Shown: positions 21,742 through 32,730 of the stretch, piece by piece
Layout: the number at the start of each line of letters is the position of its first letter
Position numbering within the stretch: the first letter of the stretch is position 1
Assembly (NCBI GenBank): GCA_943789485.1
Contig: CALSUH010000005.1
Location: 372,001-436,000 of the forward strand
DNA length: 64,000 bases
Source of the DNA: an uncultured Pseudomonadales bacterium
Lineage (GTDB): Bacteria; Pseudomonadota; Gammaproteobacteria; Pseudomonadales; Pseudohongiellaceae
Direction of reading: 5' to 3'
Program-made: the position numbers and the translations under genes
The notes under the pieces: model-generated
What the model saw: only the letters and a program-made list of their open reading frames with translations
Told to the model about the DNA's origin: nothing
The model's database searches: none

Positions 21742-22635
21742 ATGGCGCAGTTGGCTCAATCGAAGGTAAAACTAATTCTTATTGGTAGTTTCTCCGTACT
21801 GATTTTGATGGTTTTGCTGTTATTCCTACCACCTTCTGTTTCCGGCTCCGCAGCATTGTCTGAATCTGAAGAGGCTATCGAGCGCGGCAAATATCTAGTC
21901 ATAGCGGGAGGCTGTATTAGCTGCCATCGCGGCGAAGACGAGGAGGAATCGTTTATCGGAGGTCTCGCGCTAGTGTCAGATTTTGGTACGTTCTATGCGC
22001 CAAACATAACGCCTGATATGGAGACCGGGATTGGTAGTTGGCAAGCGAAGGATTTTCTACTCGCTTTACAGCACGGTCGTAAGCCTGGCGGTAGCTTTTA
22101 CTATCCAGCATTCCCGTATCGCGCTTATGCAGGGCTGCGCGACCAAGATGTGCTGGATATCGGTTCTTACCTTATGAGTCTAGAGCCGCAAAACAATGCG
22201 GTCCCAGAAGCCCAAACGCCGATCTGGTTAAACCGCTGGGCAATGGCCGGATGGAACTTATTGGCAGACATGGCCGAAGCCGATGCTGAAACCTTCGAAG
22301 ATGAGTTAGTTGCGCGCGGTGCCTATGTTGCGCGAAACCTTGGTCATTGTAGCGAATGTCACACGCCAAGAAATACACTAGGAATTCTCGATGCTAGCAG
22401 AGAGTTTGCAGGTGCAACCTTGGGTGAGGAAGTTATTGAAGCAATAAATGCAGAAGCGCTAAGTGAGTGGACTACGAATAATTTTGATATCTTTCTCTTT
22501 ATCGGTTTGAAACCTGATGGTGACTTTGCTGGCGGCGACATGAACGATGTTATCGAACACAATACCAGCAAGATCAGCGATGAAGACAGAGACGCGCTAG
22601 CGGCATTTTTTACGCGGCACAACCAATCTGAATAA
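21742..22635 (+). CDS. Membrane-anchored diheme cytochrome c
   Basis: Two CxxCH motifs (GGCISCHRG, LGHCSECHTPRN); FYAPNITPDMETGIG as in alcohol dehydrogenase cytochrome c subunits. Confidence 0.93.
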   Translation: MAQLAQSKVKLILIGSFSVLILMVLLLFLPPSVSGSAALSESEEAIERGKYLVIAGGCISCHRGEDEEESFIGGLALVSDFGTFYAPNITPDMETGIGSWQAKDFLLALQHGRKPGGSFYYPAFPYRAYAGLRDQDVLDIGSYLMSLEPQNNAVPEAQTPIWLNRWAMAGWNLLADMAEADAETFEDELVARGAYVARNLGHCSECHTPRNTLGILDASREFAGATLGEEVIEAINAEALSEWTTNNFDIFLFIGLKPDGDFAGGDMNDVIEHNTSKISDEDRDALAAFFTRHNQSE

Positions 22636-22649
22636 CCTCAGTTAACGAG

Positions 22650-22693
22650 TAAGAAATAAAAAAGGCAGCCTAGGCTGCCTTTTTTATTTCTTA
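22650..22693. terminator. Bidirectional terminator, perfect 44-nt palindrome
   Basis: taagaaataaaaaaggcagcct/aggctgccttttttatttctta between convergent cytochrome genes. Confidence 0.9.
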
Positions 22694-22705
22694 CAATGAA
22701 ACTAG

Positions 22706-23194
22706 TTAGTCGTTGTCTACTCTGAAGTCATCGTGACAGTTTCCACAACTGCCACCGAGTCCTCGGAAGGCACCTAGAGTTGCAGCCATGTCACCACCGG
22801 CGGCGACTTCCGCAAAAGTATTAGCTCCCTCGAGTAATGCTTGAGCCTTTTCGGCGAATCCTGCAGAGTCTTCCCAAATCACATCTAAGGCTTCGGTTTC
22901 CACATCGAAATCGCGAGTATCCATAGCAGCGAACAAATCGGGAATCATCGGCGCAAGAGCGGCTATGTTAAGCGCATTCTTTTCTGCAAGTTCTGCATTA
23001 AAAGGCGCGCCCTGTGCCATACCTGCTATAGGAAGAAGATTAAATAAAAGTAGCTTGAACACAGACTGACGCGTTTCGGCAGCTCTTGCTGCCATTTGCT
23101 CTGGTGTAGGTTCGTCTTGAGCCGTTGCTGTAAACAGAGTGCCCGAAACAAGTATCGCTAAAGCAGACACTAGTACAAGTGCTTTTTTGATCAT
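22706..23194 (-). CDS. Class II cytochrome c' family protein
   Basis: Signal peptide and C-terminal GGSCGNCHDDFRV heme motif. Confidence 0.9.
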   Translation of the reverse strand: MIKKALVLVSALAILVSGTLFTATAQDEPTPEQMAARAAETRQSVFKLLLFNLLPIAGMAQGAPFNAELAEKNALNIAALAPMIPDLFAAMDTRDFDVETEALDVIWEDSAGFAEKAQALLEGANTFAEVAAGGDMAATLGAFRGLGGSCGNCHDDFRVDND

Positions 23195-23446
23195 TTATAT
23201 CTCCGATCCTTTATAGGATATTGCTAGTTAAATTAATTCGTTTAGCCGAGTGTTGGGCAACAGGGCCCTAAAACTCGCCTTCTGCAAAACTGCAGTTGCA
23301 GACTATATTACAAGTAATTTGTGAATGTTACTGCCTCTGGACGAAATCTTTTGCACAGGAACAACTCGCGAACGGGGTCCTACTACTTAGATAAGGCCAG
23401 GCAATGATGCATTTTATTCGACTCTATCCAGAGATTTCCTGGCGGA

Positions 23447-24538
23447 TTAGTTTGCCACTTCCTTCCAGACAAATAGCCTTGTCGCCAACATAAATGCAAT
23501 TATAAACCAAGCCGCGATGCCTAGTAGCGTAGGCGTGATATCAAGTAAGCTTGCACCATTGTTTGCAATCTCGCGCATGGCGGTAGACACAAAGCTGAGG
23601 GGTAGCAAACTTGCGATAGGTTGAACCAATTCGGGCATAGACTCTATTGGATAGAACACGCCAGACAAGAATATTTGCGGGAATATCACAATATTTCCTA
23701 CCGCCATAACTGCCTGTTGAGTCGTAGCTATGCTGCCCAGGCAAAATCCTAAGCAGAGAAAAATAAAGGTGCCTAGAATAATCATTAAATAGAAAGAGGC
23801 GAAATTTCCGACAATACGGACATCGAGGATGGTCACGGCAAAAATGATTAACACCGTGAGTTGAATCAATATGATTGCCATTCTGGCGAGCACGATAGCA
23901 GTTATGAAATCACGAGGCTTGATCGGTGTGACAAAAAGCCTCTTCAGAATGCCTTTGCGGCGAAACTCAACGATATTAAATCCGCTGCCAGCAATACTAA
24001 GTTGCATGAGGGTAAAAGCCATCAAACCCGGCAACAAAAAATCCAGATAACGTTGCGAGCGCGCCTGCACATCCTCAATGGTGAGTGTGAACATCGGTTC
24101 GATATTCCTAAACTCGCGTTCGATCGAAATTAGTGTCTGCTCGAGCAGCGGCATGATTAGGCCCAGCTGTTGTACTTGCGCTGCATCCACGAGTAGTTGC
24201 AACTCAGCTCCATCGCTTTGCGCATCGAAGTCCTCGGGCAGTATAAGCAACATGGTCTGATCGCCGTCCACGAGCTCTGCCCGCAGGATTGATTCTTCCC
24301 CTACTGTGACATTGAACAGCAAATTGTCATTCAGTATCTGTGAAAAATCGGATGCTACTTCGCTAGCAGAATTGTTTACGATGCCGAGCTTGATGGGGTC
24401 GACTTCGCCGTTGTTTGCGAAAGCGAACACGGTCATAAAAATAATTGGGAAAAATAGGCTGAAGAAAATTGACTGTCTGTCACGCAAGAAAATTTTCAGG
24501 AATATCTTGGCTAGATGTAGTTGTAGTTTAGTTGGCAT
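23447..24538 (-). CDS. ABC transporter permease (ABC-2 type)
   Basis: FLRDRQSIFFSLFFPIIFMTVFAF, FRRKGILKRLFVTPIKPRDFI, IFLSGVFYPIESMPE; adjacent ATPase. Confidence 0.93.
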   Translation of the reverse strand: MPTKLQLHLAKIFLKIFLRDRQSIFFSLFFPIIFMTVFAFANNGEVDPIKLGIVNNSASEVASDFSQILNDNLLFNVTVGEESILRAELVDGDQTMLLILPEDFDAQSDGAELQLLVDAAQVQQLGLIMPLLEQTLISIEREFRNIEPMFTLTIEDVQARSQRYLDFLLPGLMAFTLMQLSIAGSGFNIVEFRRKGILKRLFVTPIKPRDFITAIVLARMAIILIQLTVLIIFAVTILDVRIVGNFASFYLMIILGTFIFLCLGFCLGSIATTQQAVMAVGNIVIFPQIFLSGVFYPIESMPELVQPIASLLPLSFVSTAMREIANNGASLLDITPTLLGIAAWFIIAFMLATRLFVWKEVAN

Positions 24539-25302
24539 TAGTCCCTTAGCCCGTGGCCAGTAAGTGCAAGGAACACGTCTTCGATATTGCCATGCATAGG
24601 AGCCTGTGGAGGTTCTGGGGCGTGTTTCAGAATCAAATTCTGCGGTGTATCTTCGGCGACTAATTTGCCGTGATCCATAATAGCGATACGTTCACACAGT
24701 GATTCGGCTTCTTCCATATTGTGCGTAGTCAGCACGATGGTCATGCCTGCTTCATTCAGCTCGCGTACAAGGTCCCACAGATTGTGTTTGGCTTGTGGGT
24801 CGAGGCCTGTCGTTGGCTCGTCGAGAAACAAGATCTTCGGGCTATTGACCAACGCGCAGGCAACCGAGAAACGTTGTTGTTGCCCGCCGGAGAGATTGCC
24901 GGGTCTAGCCTGCGCCTTATCTAATAAGTTGACCTTGCTTAATAGCTCAGTGGTATCGACTTCTCGATTATACAGAGCGGCGAAGAGGGTAAGTAGTTCA
25001 TTGAGGGTAACGTTGTCGAAATATTCGTTGGCCTGCAATTGCACGCCGATTATTTCTTTGACCTTGTAGGGCTGCGAGGCAACATCGATTCCGTCGATAG
25101 TTGCGCTCCCGCCATCGATGTCATTCAAGCCTTCTAACATTTCTAACGTGGTTGTTTTGCCTGCGCCATTCGGGCCAAGGATGCCGAAGATTTCCCCGGC
25201 CTCGATGTTGAGTGAAATACCATCGACGGCATAAAAAAATTCAGATTTCTTACCGGGAAGCGGGTATTTCTTTGCCAGGTCTTTTACTTCAATAATTGGC
25301 AT
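24538..25302 (-). CDS. ABC transporter ATP-binding protein
   Basis: Walker A GPNGAGKTT, signature LSGGQQQR, Walker B ILFLDEPTTGLDP; ATG at 25302 (MPIIEVKDL) preferred. Confidence 0.95.
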   Translation of the reverse strand: MPIIEVKDLAKKYPLPGKKSEFFYAVDGISLNIEAGEIFGILGPNGAGKTTTLEMLEGLNDIDGGSATIDGIDVASQPYKVKEIIGVQLQANEYFDNVTLNELLTLFAALYNREVDTTELLSKVNLLDKAQARPGNLSGGQQQRFSVACALVNSPKILFLDEPTTGLDPQAKHNLWDLVRELNEAGMTIVLTTHNMEEAESLCERIAIMDHGKLVAEDTPQNLILKHAPEPPQAPMHGNIEDVFLALTGHGLRD

Positions 25303-25407
25303 GCGTTCTTCCGGATATTGCAGCCGAACATCATACCTTAACTGAGCAGCATTAAAAGCAGGCTTCACGACGCGATGCAGCGTTAGCCAGAGGCCGGGAA
25401 ATGCCAG

Positions 25408-25683
25408 TTAGTAGTGATATTGCCGCTCGCGGGGCTTGATCGGGGCTAGGAAGAAATAGAATATCCAGGCAAACCAAGAAAGACAGAACATCGCTAGCAA
25501 CCAAGCTATCTTTTCATAGCCGGTGGTCTTCTCTGACGTAGCGATAATCCAGGCTGGAAGCACCCAAATCGCTAAGACCGCCGCGCCGCCTAAGAGGGCA
25601 AAGCCAAAGGAGATTAGAGGCAGTACAGCCACAACACCAATGATGACCAATAAGATGACTAGGAAATTCGATAATAGCTTCAT
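25408..25683 (-). CDS. Small membrane protein, hypothetical
   Basis: 91 aa with two or three hydrophobic helices. Confidence 0.6.
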   Translation of the reverse strand: MKLLSNFLVILLVIIGVVAVLPLISFGFALLGGAAVLAIWVLPAWIIATSEKTTGYEKIAWLLAMFCLSWFAWIFYFFLAPIKPRERQYHY

Positions 25684-25898
25684 ATATTACTCCATTGCTG
25701 CTTCTGTGCCTTAGAAAATGCCACTTTCAGCAGTGGCCTTACCTCTATTGCGAATAGCGTGCCAATTTCACAAAGCTATAAAAAACAGCGTGTTAGGAGT
25801 TTTAGGAGGCTGGGATAGGGGGGGGGAATCTCTAAAAATGGCGAATTTCGCCAGTCCGCGGCTCTGCACGGGCCTAGTGAGTAGATTGCCATCTACAC

Positions 25899-27489
25899 TT
25901 AGTTTGCAATATAACCAGGGCCATGAAGAATTTTACCGGGGTGCCGCCCAGTGTGTTTGCCCTCTTCAACCACCAATTCGCCGTTGACCAAAACATATTT
26001 CATGCCTACCGCGTATTGATGTGGGTCTTCGAACGTAGCCATATCGCTTATTTCTTCTGAGTCGAAAATAGCAATATCCGCAAAGTAATTCTCGACCAAT
26101 AGTCCACGGTCACGAATGCCGAGTCGCTGTGCTGACATACTACTCATTTTACGAACCGCCTCTTCTAAGGAGATGATGCCGCGCTCTCGCACATAGTAAC
26201 CAAGAACTCGCGCAAAAGTGCCGTACTGACGTGGGTGTGGCGCGCCTACTCCAAACACTGACAGAGGGCCATCGGAGCCGATAGCGGCAACCGGGTGGCG
26301 CATAATGCGATCCACATCTTCGGGGCCGATAGCGTGATAGACCGCAGTTGCTCCACCAGCTTTTACGATTTCCATCACCACCTCTGCAGCATTTTCGGGT
26401 GTCGGACTCATCCCGCGCTCTTGGGTGAGCTGTGCGAGATTCTTTCCTTCCATAGAGCGATCGCGAGGATTGCGTGAAATGGAAACATTTTGCGGATCGC
26501 CGCCGCCACGGTCGAAGAGAATCTTGTCGACTATCGCAGCCTTCACCGCACCGCGCGTCTCGGGACTATCAATGCGAGCAATCATGCGCTCCTCGCCACC
26601 TTCTTGTGCCCATTGCGGTATTAGCGCAGTAATGCCAGTTTGCGAGGCAGTGTAAGGGTACTGGTCTATTGTTACATCAATGCCTCTCGCTCGCGCCTCG
26701 TCGACCAGTCGTAGGCTGTCGACAGATGCTCCCCCAGTTTTCAACACCGATTACTTTGTGATGTGTAATCTGAACCGGAATATTTGCCTGCTTACCAATC
26801 TGAATAGTTTCTGCAACCGAGTCGAGCAGTTGCGCGGCTTCTTCACGCATATGAGAGATATAAATGCCGTTATATTGGGCGGCGACCTTCGATAACGCGA
26901 CGACCTCGGCAGTGGGAGTAAAACTACCCGGCACATAAAATAGGCCCGTAGATATTCCTAGCGCACCTTGTTCCATCGCCGCGGCGACCATGTCCTTCAT
27001 ACGTTGTAATTCGGTTGGGCTTGCAGTTCTATCATCTTCGCCAATGACTATTTCGCGGATGGTTCCTTGACCGACGAACACGGCCCAGTTGGGGCTTATC
27101 TGTTTTTCCGCGATGGCGCGATAGTGCTCATCAATAGGATAGGGTGAGGTACCATCGTTTCCTTCGGTGAGAGTGGTGACACCTTGCAACAAAGAGCTCT
27201 CGGCATTGGGTACGTCGAAGATGCCACGTAGGGCGTGAGTGTGAGGATCGATAAATCCGGGGGAGACGACTAGGCCACTGGCATCAATCACTTGGCTTGC
27301 CGTGGTGTTAGATAGGTCACCAATCGAGACGATACGCTCTCCACGTATGCCAACGTCTGCTTCATACCAAGGATTACCCGAGCCATCGATGATACGTCCC
27401 CCTTGAACGAGGACGTCAAAGTTTTGCTGTGCAGAGCTTGTGCTCGTAGCTAGAAAACTTATTAGAAATACGATCTTTCTGATTATCAT
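25899..27489 (-). pseudogene. N-acyl-D-amino-acid deacylase-type amidohydrolase, one frameshift
   Basis: N-half ends ...ITHHKVIGVENWG; C-half continues ASVDSLRLVDEARARGIDVTIDQYPYTASQ. Removing one base of CCCCC at 26731-26735 restores the frame. Confidence 0.88.
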
Positions 27490-27518
27490 AATAAACTTCC
27501 TATTGTTAGCTGTCTAAA

Positions 27519-29626
27519 CTACCAAATTCGAACGCGGTCACCGGGTGGAAGGTATAGGGCGTCTTCAGGCTGCACATCGAACGCCGCATACCACTCAGCG
27601 AAATTTCTCACTACGCCATTTACACGAAATTCAGCAGGAGAATGCGGGTCAGATGTTAGGCGTTGAATTAGTGCATCTTCTCGGTGCTTAGCGCGCCACA
27701 CCTGTGCCCAGGAAAGAAAGAATCGTTGATCGCCAGTCAGGTCATCAATAACCGGTGCCTCTTCGCCATTCAATGCCATCTTATAGGCACGATAAGCTAT
27801 AGACAGGCCGCCTACATCCCCGATGTTCTCACCTAAGGTAAAATCACCATCGACAAAGTAACCTGGTACGGGCTCAAACTGATCGTACTGCGCCGCTAGC
27901 GCCGTTGTTAGTAAATCAAAATTGGCACGGTCTTCGTCGGTCCACCAATTTCTTTGCACGCCTCTGGCATCTGATTTAGAGCCTTGATCGTCGAAGCCAT
28001 GGCCCATCTCGTGCCCAATAACTGCGCCGATACCGCCATAGTTAACCGCTAAGTCCGCAGCCGGATCAAAGAATGGGGGTTGTAAAATTCCTGCAGGGAA
28101 AACGATTTCATTAAATGAGCTATTGTAATAAGCGTTCACCGTTTGCGGAGTCATGCCCCATTCTTCGCGATTGGTTGGCCTATTGAGGTTACTCAAATCG
28201 TCTTCATAGTAGTATTCACGAACGCTTTGAGCATTGGCGAACAGATTGTCACGAGTAATCTCTATCGATGATAGGTCGCTCCATTCATCGGGATAGGCAA
28301 TCTTGGGTCGAAACGCGTTCAACTTTACAATAGCCTGCTGTTTGGTCTCGGTACCCATCCAATCGAGTTGCTCGATACTCTGTGCCAGAGCCGCGCGTAA
28401 ATTCTCGACTAAATTTTCCATTTGTTGTTTGGCGGACTCAGGGAAATGGCCTTCCACATAAATTTGGCCAATTGCCTCGCCAAGACTGTTACGCGCACCC
28501 ACTCTGGCGACTCCACGCTCCCAACGCTCTCGTTGTTCAGGCACACCCATTCAATACAGTTGAATAGAAGTGAAAATTCTCACGATCGATCTCTTCAGAT
28601 AGCAGGCTGGCGTTGTTAGAAATGAAGTGATATGTCATATAGCTTTTCCAGTCGGCAACTGGGATTGCCGAAACTAAATCGATAATCGGAACCATGGCGC
28701 TGGGGTAGGAAACATTAAGGTCTGCAACTCCCTGAACGCCTGCCGCTGAGAAATAGCTGTCCCAATCGAAGCCCGGGTAGGCAGCGAGAAATTCCGCGTA
28801 GCTCATAGGGTTGTAGGTTAGGTCGCGGTTTCGACGGTCAGCTCTTGGCCACAAATACTCGGCAATTTGGGTTTCAACCGATAATATGGAAGTAGCCTTA
28901 GCCGCGCTATTCTCGATGTCGGCGAAATCGAGGATGCGTTCTATATGGGCGACGTATTCATCTCGTACCTCTAAGAATCGCTCAGTATCTTCCAGATAAT
29001 AGTCACGATCTGGCAGACCTATACCGCCTACCGAGACGCCAAGTTGATGACGGTCTGAATTGCTACGGTCGGTACCAACACCAAAACTAATGGGACTGGC
29101 AGTTGTATCTATGCGCGCACGGCCAAATGCGGTAATCAATTCTTCTGTGGTGTCTATCTCCGCGAGGTACGCCAGGCCGGGGCAATAGCGGGCTGATGCC
29201 TAGCTCATCCAAGACATCAGTATTCATGAAGCTGAGATAATAATCGCTGACCTTTTGCTCCATCGAATCTTGGGCAGGCTCGACCGAGGTCAGGTCGTTT
29301 ATGATTGTTCTAACCCTTGCGTCAGAGCGGTCAACTAGGTCGTTAAAGGAGCCGTGAGTGCTTCTGTCATCTGGTAATTCATAAGTATCTAGCCAGCTGC
29401 CATTGGTAAAGCGGAAAAAGTCATCGCCAGGTCGAGTATTCGAATCCTGGTACGATAAGTCGATACCAAAGCTCCCGAGTTCGGGTGTTATTGCCGCAAC
29501 CGTTTCAACGGCGGGAGTAGTATTCTCGGCCGCGCTTTGCTCGGCTTCGACTACGTTTTCCTCGGCTCCACAGGCAGCTAACATTGCTGTAGCAGTCAAC
29601 AATAAAAATTTTACAGATGACGACAT
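27519..29626 (-). pseudogene. M13 family metallopeptidase (PepO/neprilysin-like lipoprotein), two frameshifts
   Basis: Three ORFs collinear with one M13 peptidase (FGIDLSYQDSNTRPGDDFFRFTNGSWL ... VIGHEMGHGFDDQGSK ... LGENIGDVGGL). Single extra bases at 29179-29182 and 28546-28548. Confidence 0.9.
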
Positions 29627-29904
29627 TTTAAATCTCCAAAAAATATTCAACGGTTATAGATTACTAGAATTTCTACGGTGCCGAGAAGTATACCTGATTT
29701 CAAAAAGCAGGAACTTTTAGAAAATTCCGAAAAACGTCTACCCTTATATTTGCGAGAAGATGTGGGTAAGATGAAGCGCTATCGAGGTCAACGTTTCTCA
29801 AGGGGGCATCAAGGCTTGTAGGAGAGAGTGGGATTTGTGGTCGCTGCAAACACAGCGTTACACTCGTTGCTCTAATTCTCACTACCCCGATGCAATAGAT
29901 TTTT

Positions 29905-30468
29905 ATGGGGAATGAAAGCGCCAAAACCAATGTGTCATGGCTAGCTGTTGTCATCATGTTATTTGGTCTTCTGTCGTTAGCCAGCCACGGCACTGAGATG
30001 CTCAAGCAAGCGGTTATAGGCCCGGGCAGCAGCGCAGATCTCGGTTTCGCTGCAGATTGTAGAGCGGACGAGTTAGAAGAAGAACAACTCTCCCTTGAAG
30101 AATGTCAGTTGATGGTGAGCAATGTGCGCATCATCTTGAGTTCGAGCCCAGACTGGTTTCGGCCCTATCAATTAGCGTTTTCAAGTTTAGGCATAGCGGC
30201 GACTCTGCTCTCATTGGTTACCGCCTTTAGTTTGATCAATAGAAAAAGTCCTCCGCTGCGCTTGGCGATTGTGAGTATTACACTGCTTTTGTTTGTCGAT
30301 GTCGCGGGTTTCGTTGCGGCGGTAAATACCGGGCCAATGCTCCGTGCGCAGTATCTATGGCCGTTGTTGCTTTGGATATCTGTCCATCTGTGTATGTTAG
30401 TTGCAGTTATTCGAATTGAGCAGTATGACGCGGTGGATAGCGAATGTCGGAAACCGGAAACCTCGTGA
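29905..30468 (+). CDS. Hypothetical membrane protein
   Basis: 187 aa, four predicted TM segments; overlaps the cytochrome b561 start. Confidence 0.6.
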   Translation: MGNESAKTNVSWLAVVIMLFGLLSLASHGTEMLKQAVIGPGSSADLGFAADCRADELEEEQLSLEECQLMVSNVRIILSSSPDWFRPYQLAFSSLGIAATLLSLVTAFSLINRKSPPLRLAIVSITLLLFVDVAGFVAAVNTGPMLRAQYLWPLLLWISVHLCMLVAVIRIEQYDAVDSECRKPETS

Positions 30469-31010
30469 AGCCTAAAAGTCAGAATTTGCCGCGCTTGGTG
30501 GTGCTTCTACATTGGTTGCTGGCAGCGTCTGTGTTCTTTCTTTTCGTTTCGAGTTGGTGGATGTTATCGCTACCGCTTCCTAATGCCGAATTTACTTACC
30601 GTGAACTGCCGTTTCAACTCCATAAAAATATCGGCATCACCCTGTTTGTTGCCGTAATCACAATGGCCGCAATACGTGTTAGATCATTGCTGCGAGAAGC
30701 CAGTTCGCACCAAAGTTGGTTGCAGCGCTTGGCAGTCTGGGATCACATCTTGCTGTATACGTTGCTGACGGTTTGTTGCCTTAGTGGCTACATGTCATCT
30801 TCCTACAGCGGTTGGGCTACTAAGCTCTGGTGGCTTGTCGATATTCCATTGTGGGCCGCCGAGAATGATGATCTCAATATCCTATTCTCAGAGGTTCATC
30901 TATGGAGTTGTTGGGCATTGCTAGGATTGCTTCTGCTGCACATCGGCGCCGCGATCTACCATGGAGTTGGCAACGATGGCGCGATTGAGAAAATGTTTCG
31001 GCTGCGTTAA
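30444..31010 (+). CDS. Cytochrome b561 family protein
   Basis: LVVLLHWLLAASVFFLFVSSWWMLSL, FQLHKNIGITLFV, VHLWSCWALLGLLLLHIGAAIYHG. Confidence 0.88.
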   Translation: MSETGNLVKPKSQNLPRLVVLLHWLLAASVFFLFVSSWWMLSLPLPNAEFTYRELPFQLHKNIGITLFVAVITMAAIRVRSLLREASSHQSWLQRLAVWDHILLYTLLTVCCLSGYMSSSYSGWATKLWWLVDIPLWAAENDDLNILFSEVHLWSCWALLGLLLLHIGAAIYHGVGNDGAIEKMFRLR

Positions 31011-31059
31011 CTAAGAGTATTAACTTATTATTTTGTAACAACACTAACGAGAAAAAAGA

Positions 31060-32289
31060 ATGCAAGAGATTGAAACGTTTGTAACCCATCTTGAGTGTAG
31101 CTACACGGGCAAGATTTACCCGGCCGATCAACTTCATGGCTTGTCCGAAGCGGGTAAACCTCTCTTGGTCAAATACGATCTGGACGCTCTAGCGAAAGCA
31201 GTAGACAAGGAAGATCTCGAGGGAAGGCTGCCTGAGTTTTGGCGCTACCGCGAATTCTTGCCGGTTCGCAAGGCGAGCAACATTGTTCGGCTCGGCGAAT
31301 TGATGACGCCTATTTTGCCCGCTGAAAAACTGCAGAACGCGTACGGTTGTGGCGAAATTCTAATCAAGGACGAGGGACGACTTCCAACTGGTTCGTTTAA
31401 GGCGAGAGGCTTGGCGCTTGCCGTCGCGATGGCAAAGGAATTGGGTGTCAAGCGTATGGCGATGCCCACTAATGGCAATGCCGGCGCTGCGCTCGCCGCG
31501 TATTGCTCTGCAGCAGATATAGAGACTTATGTTTTTTGCCCTGAAGATACGCCTAAGGTAAATATTGAAGAGATTGCCTTTCAGGGAGGCAAGACATTTC
31601 TTGCTAACGGTTATATCAATGACTGCGGTCGAATCGTTGGCGAAGGTAAAGAGATCATGAATTGGTTCGACGCCTCCACACTGAAAGAACCCTATCGTAT
31701 AGAGGGCAAGAAGACGATGGGGTTAGAGTTGGCGGAGCAATTAGACTGGAACGTGCCCGATGTCATTCTGTATCCGACCGGCGGGGGTACTGGTCTGATT
31801 GGCATGTGGAAGGCCTTCAATGAGCTCGAGGCGATTGGATGGATAGGCTCTAAGCGGCCGCGCATGGTGGCAGTGCAGGCCGAAGGCTGTGCACCTATCG
31901 TGAAGGCTTTCGACGAAGGAACGCGCCACGCCCAGCCGTGGGTTGATGCGCATACGATCGCGTCAGGCATTCGTGTGCCGGTGGCTGTCGGGGACTTCCT
32001 GATTCTGGATGCCGTGCGTGAGAGCAATGGCTTCGCAGTCGCGGTAAGTGACGAATCTATAATTGAAGCGCATCAAGAGTGTGCTCGCAAGGAAGGAATC
32101 CTGCTCTGTCCAGAAGGTGCGGCAACGCTCGCTGCACTGAAGCAAGAGCTGGCCGGTGGCCGCATAAAAGCGGACGAGCAGGTAATGCTATTTAACTGCG
32201 CAACGGGATTAAAATACCCAATGCCGTCTACGCATCATAAGATCGATCTTGGACAGCCGATCGACTACGACTTTATTCGCGATTGCTAG
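31060..32289 (+). CDS. thrC: Threonine synthase (PLP-dependent)
   Basis: HLECSYTGKIYPADQLHGLSEAGKPLLVKYDL; LIKDEGRLPTGSFKARG; ILYPTGGGTGLIGMWKAF. Confidence 0.9.
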   Translation: MQEIETFVTHLECSYTGKIYPADQLHGLSEAGKPLLVKYDLDALAKAVDKEDLEGRLPEFWRYREFLPVRKASNIVRLGELMTPILPAEKLQNAYGCGEILIKDEGRLPTGSFKARGLALAVAMAKELGVKRMAMPTNGNAGAALAAYCSAADIETYVFCPEDTPKVNIEEIAFQGGKTFLANGYINDCGRIVGEGKEIMNWFDASTLKEPYRIEGKKTMGLELAEQLDWNVPDVILYPTGGGTGLIGMWKAFNELEAIGWIGSKRPRMVAVQAEGCAPIVKAFDEGTRHAQPWVDAHTIASGIRVPVAVGDFLILDAVRESNGFAVAVSDESIIEAHQECARKEGILLCPEGAATLAALKQELAGGRIKADEQVMLFNCATGLKYPMPSTHHKIDLGQPIDYDFIRDC

Positions 32290-32308
32290 TTTCTATTCCC
32301 CACTCAAC

Positions 32309-32331
32309 GGGGCGTCGATGTAAGGCGCCCC
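32309..32331 (+). terminator. Possible terminator after thrC
   Basis: GGGGCG-tcgatgtaagg-CGCCCC followed by a short T-rich stretch. Confidence 0.4.
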
Positions 32332-32483
32332 TTCTGCTCTATCTCTTCTCTATGTAAACTATTGCCTCCAGATTGTTGCCGCTAATTTCTAAATTGCGTA
32401 ATAACTGGTAATCCGAGGAATCCAAACTAGTCTTAGATTATTCCTATGTACATCGGGAAAATTTTTGTTACTTAGTTTGGAGA

Positions 32484-32708
32484 ATGGAAATGAGAGAACT
32501 TACTTTAGATGAGATAGAACAGGTTAGCGGCGGCAGCGGCATCGGTGAATACGCCGCTGATGGTGGAGGGCTCGGATCGCTTGTAGGAACCTTGTCAAGT
32601 GGCACCTTATATGGAGCAGCACGAGGTGGAATGGTCGGGGGGTTACTTGGCGCCTCCTTCGGTGTAGGCCATATGGCCGGGTCGGCTCTTTACGACTGGC
32701 TATCCTAA
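32484..32708 (+). CDS. Class II microcin/bacteriocin-like precursor with double-glycine leader
   Basis: MEMRELTLDEIEQVSGG|SGIGEYAADGGGLGSLVGTLSSGTLYGAARGGMVGGLLGASFGVGHMAGSALYDWLS; leader resembles colicin V MRTLTLNELDSVSGG; Gly-zipper core. Confidence 0.85.
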   Translation: MEMRELTLDEIEQVSGGSGIGEYAADGGGLGSLVGTLSSGTLYGAARGGMVGGLLGASFGVGHMAGSALYDWLS

Positions 32709-32730
32709 ATCGCCTAGTAGGACGTGAACG

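Noticed and set aside
23447-25302. ABC permease/ATPase pair as a bacteriocin exporter for the 32.5 kb peptide
   Set aside because: The ATPase lacks an N-terminal C39 peptidase domain and the pair is an ABC-2/drug-type exporter; the fused ABC at 55914 also lacks C39.
28537-29210. Programmed frameshifting in the M13 peptidase
   Set aside because: Two separate shifts at short G/C runs, no slippery heptamer plus pseudoknot arrangement evident, and no precedent in this family.
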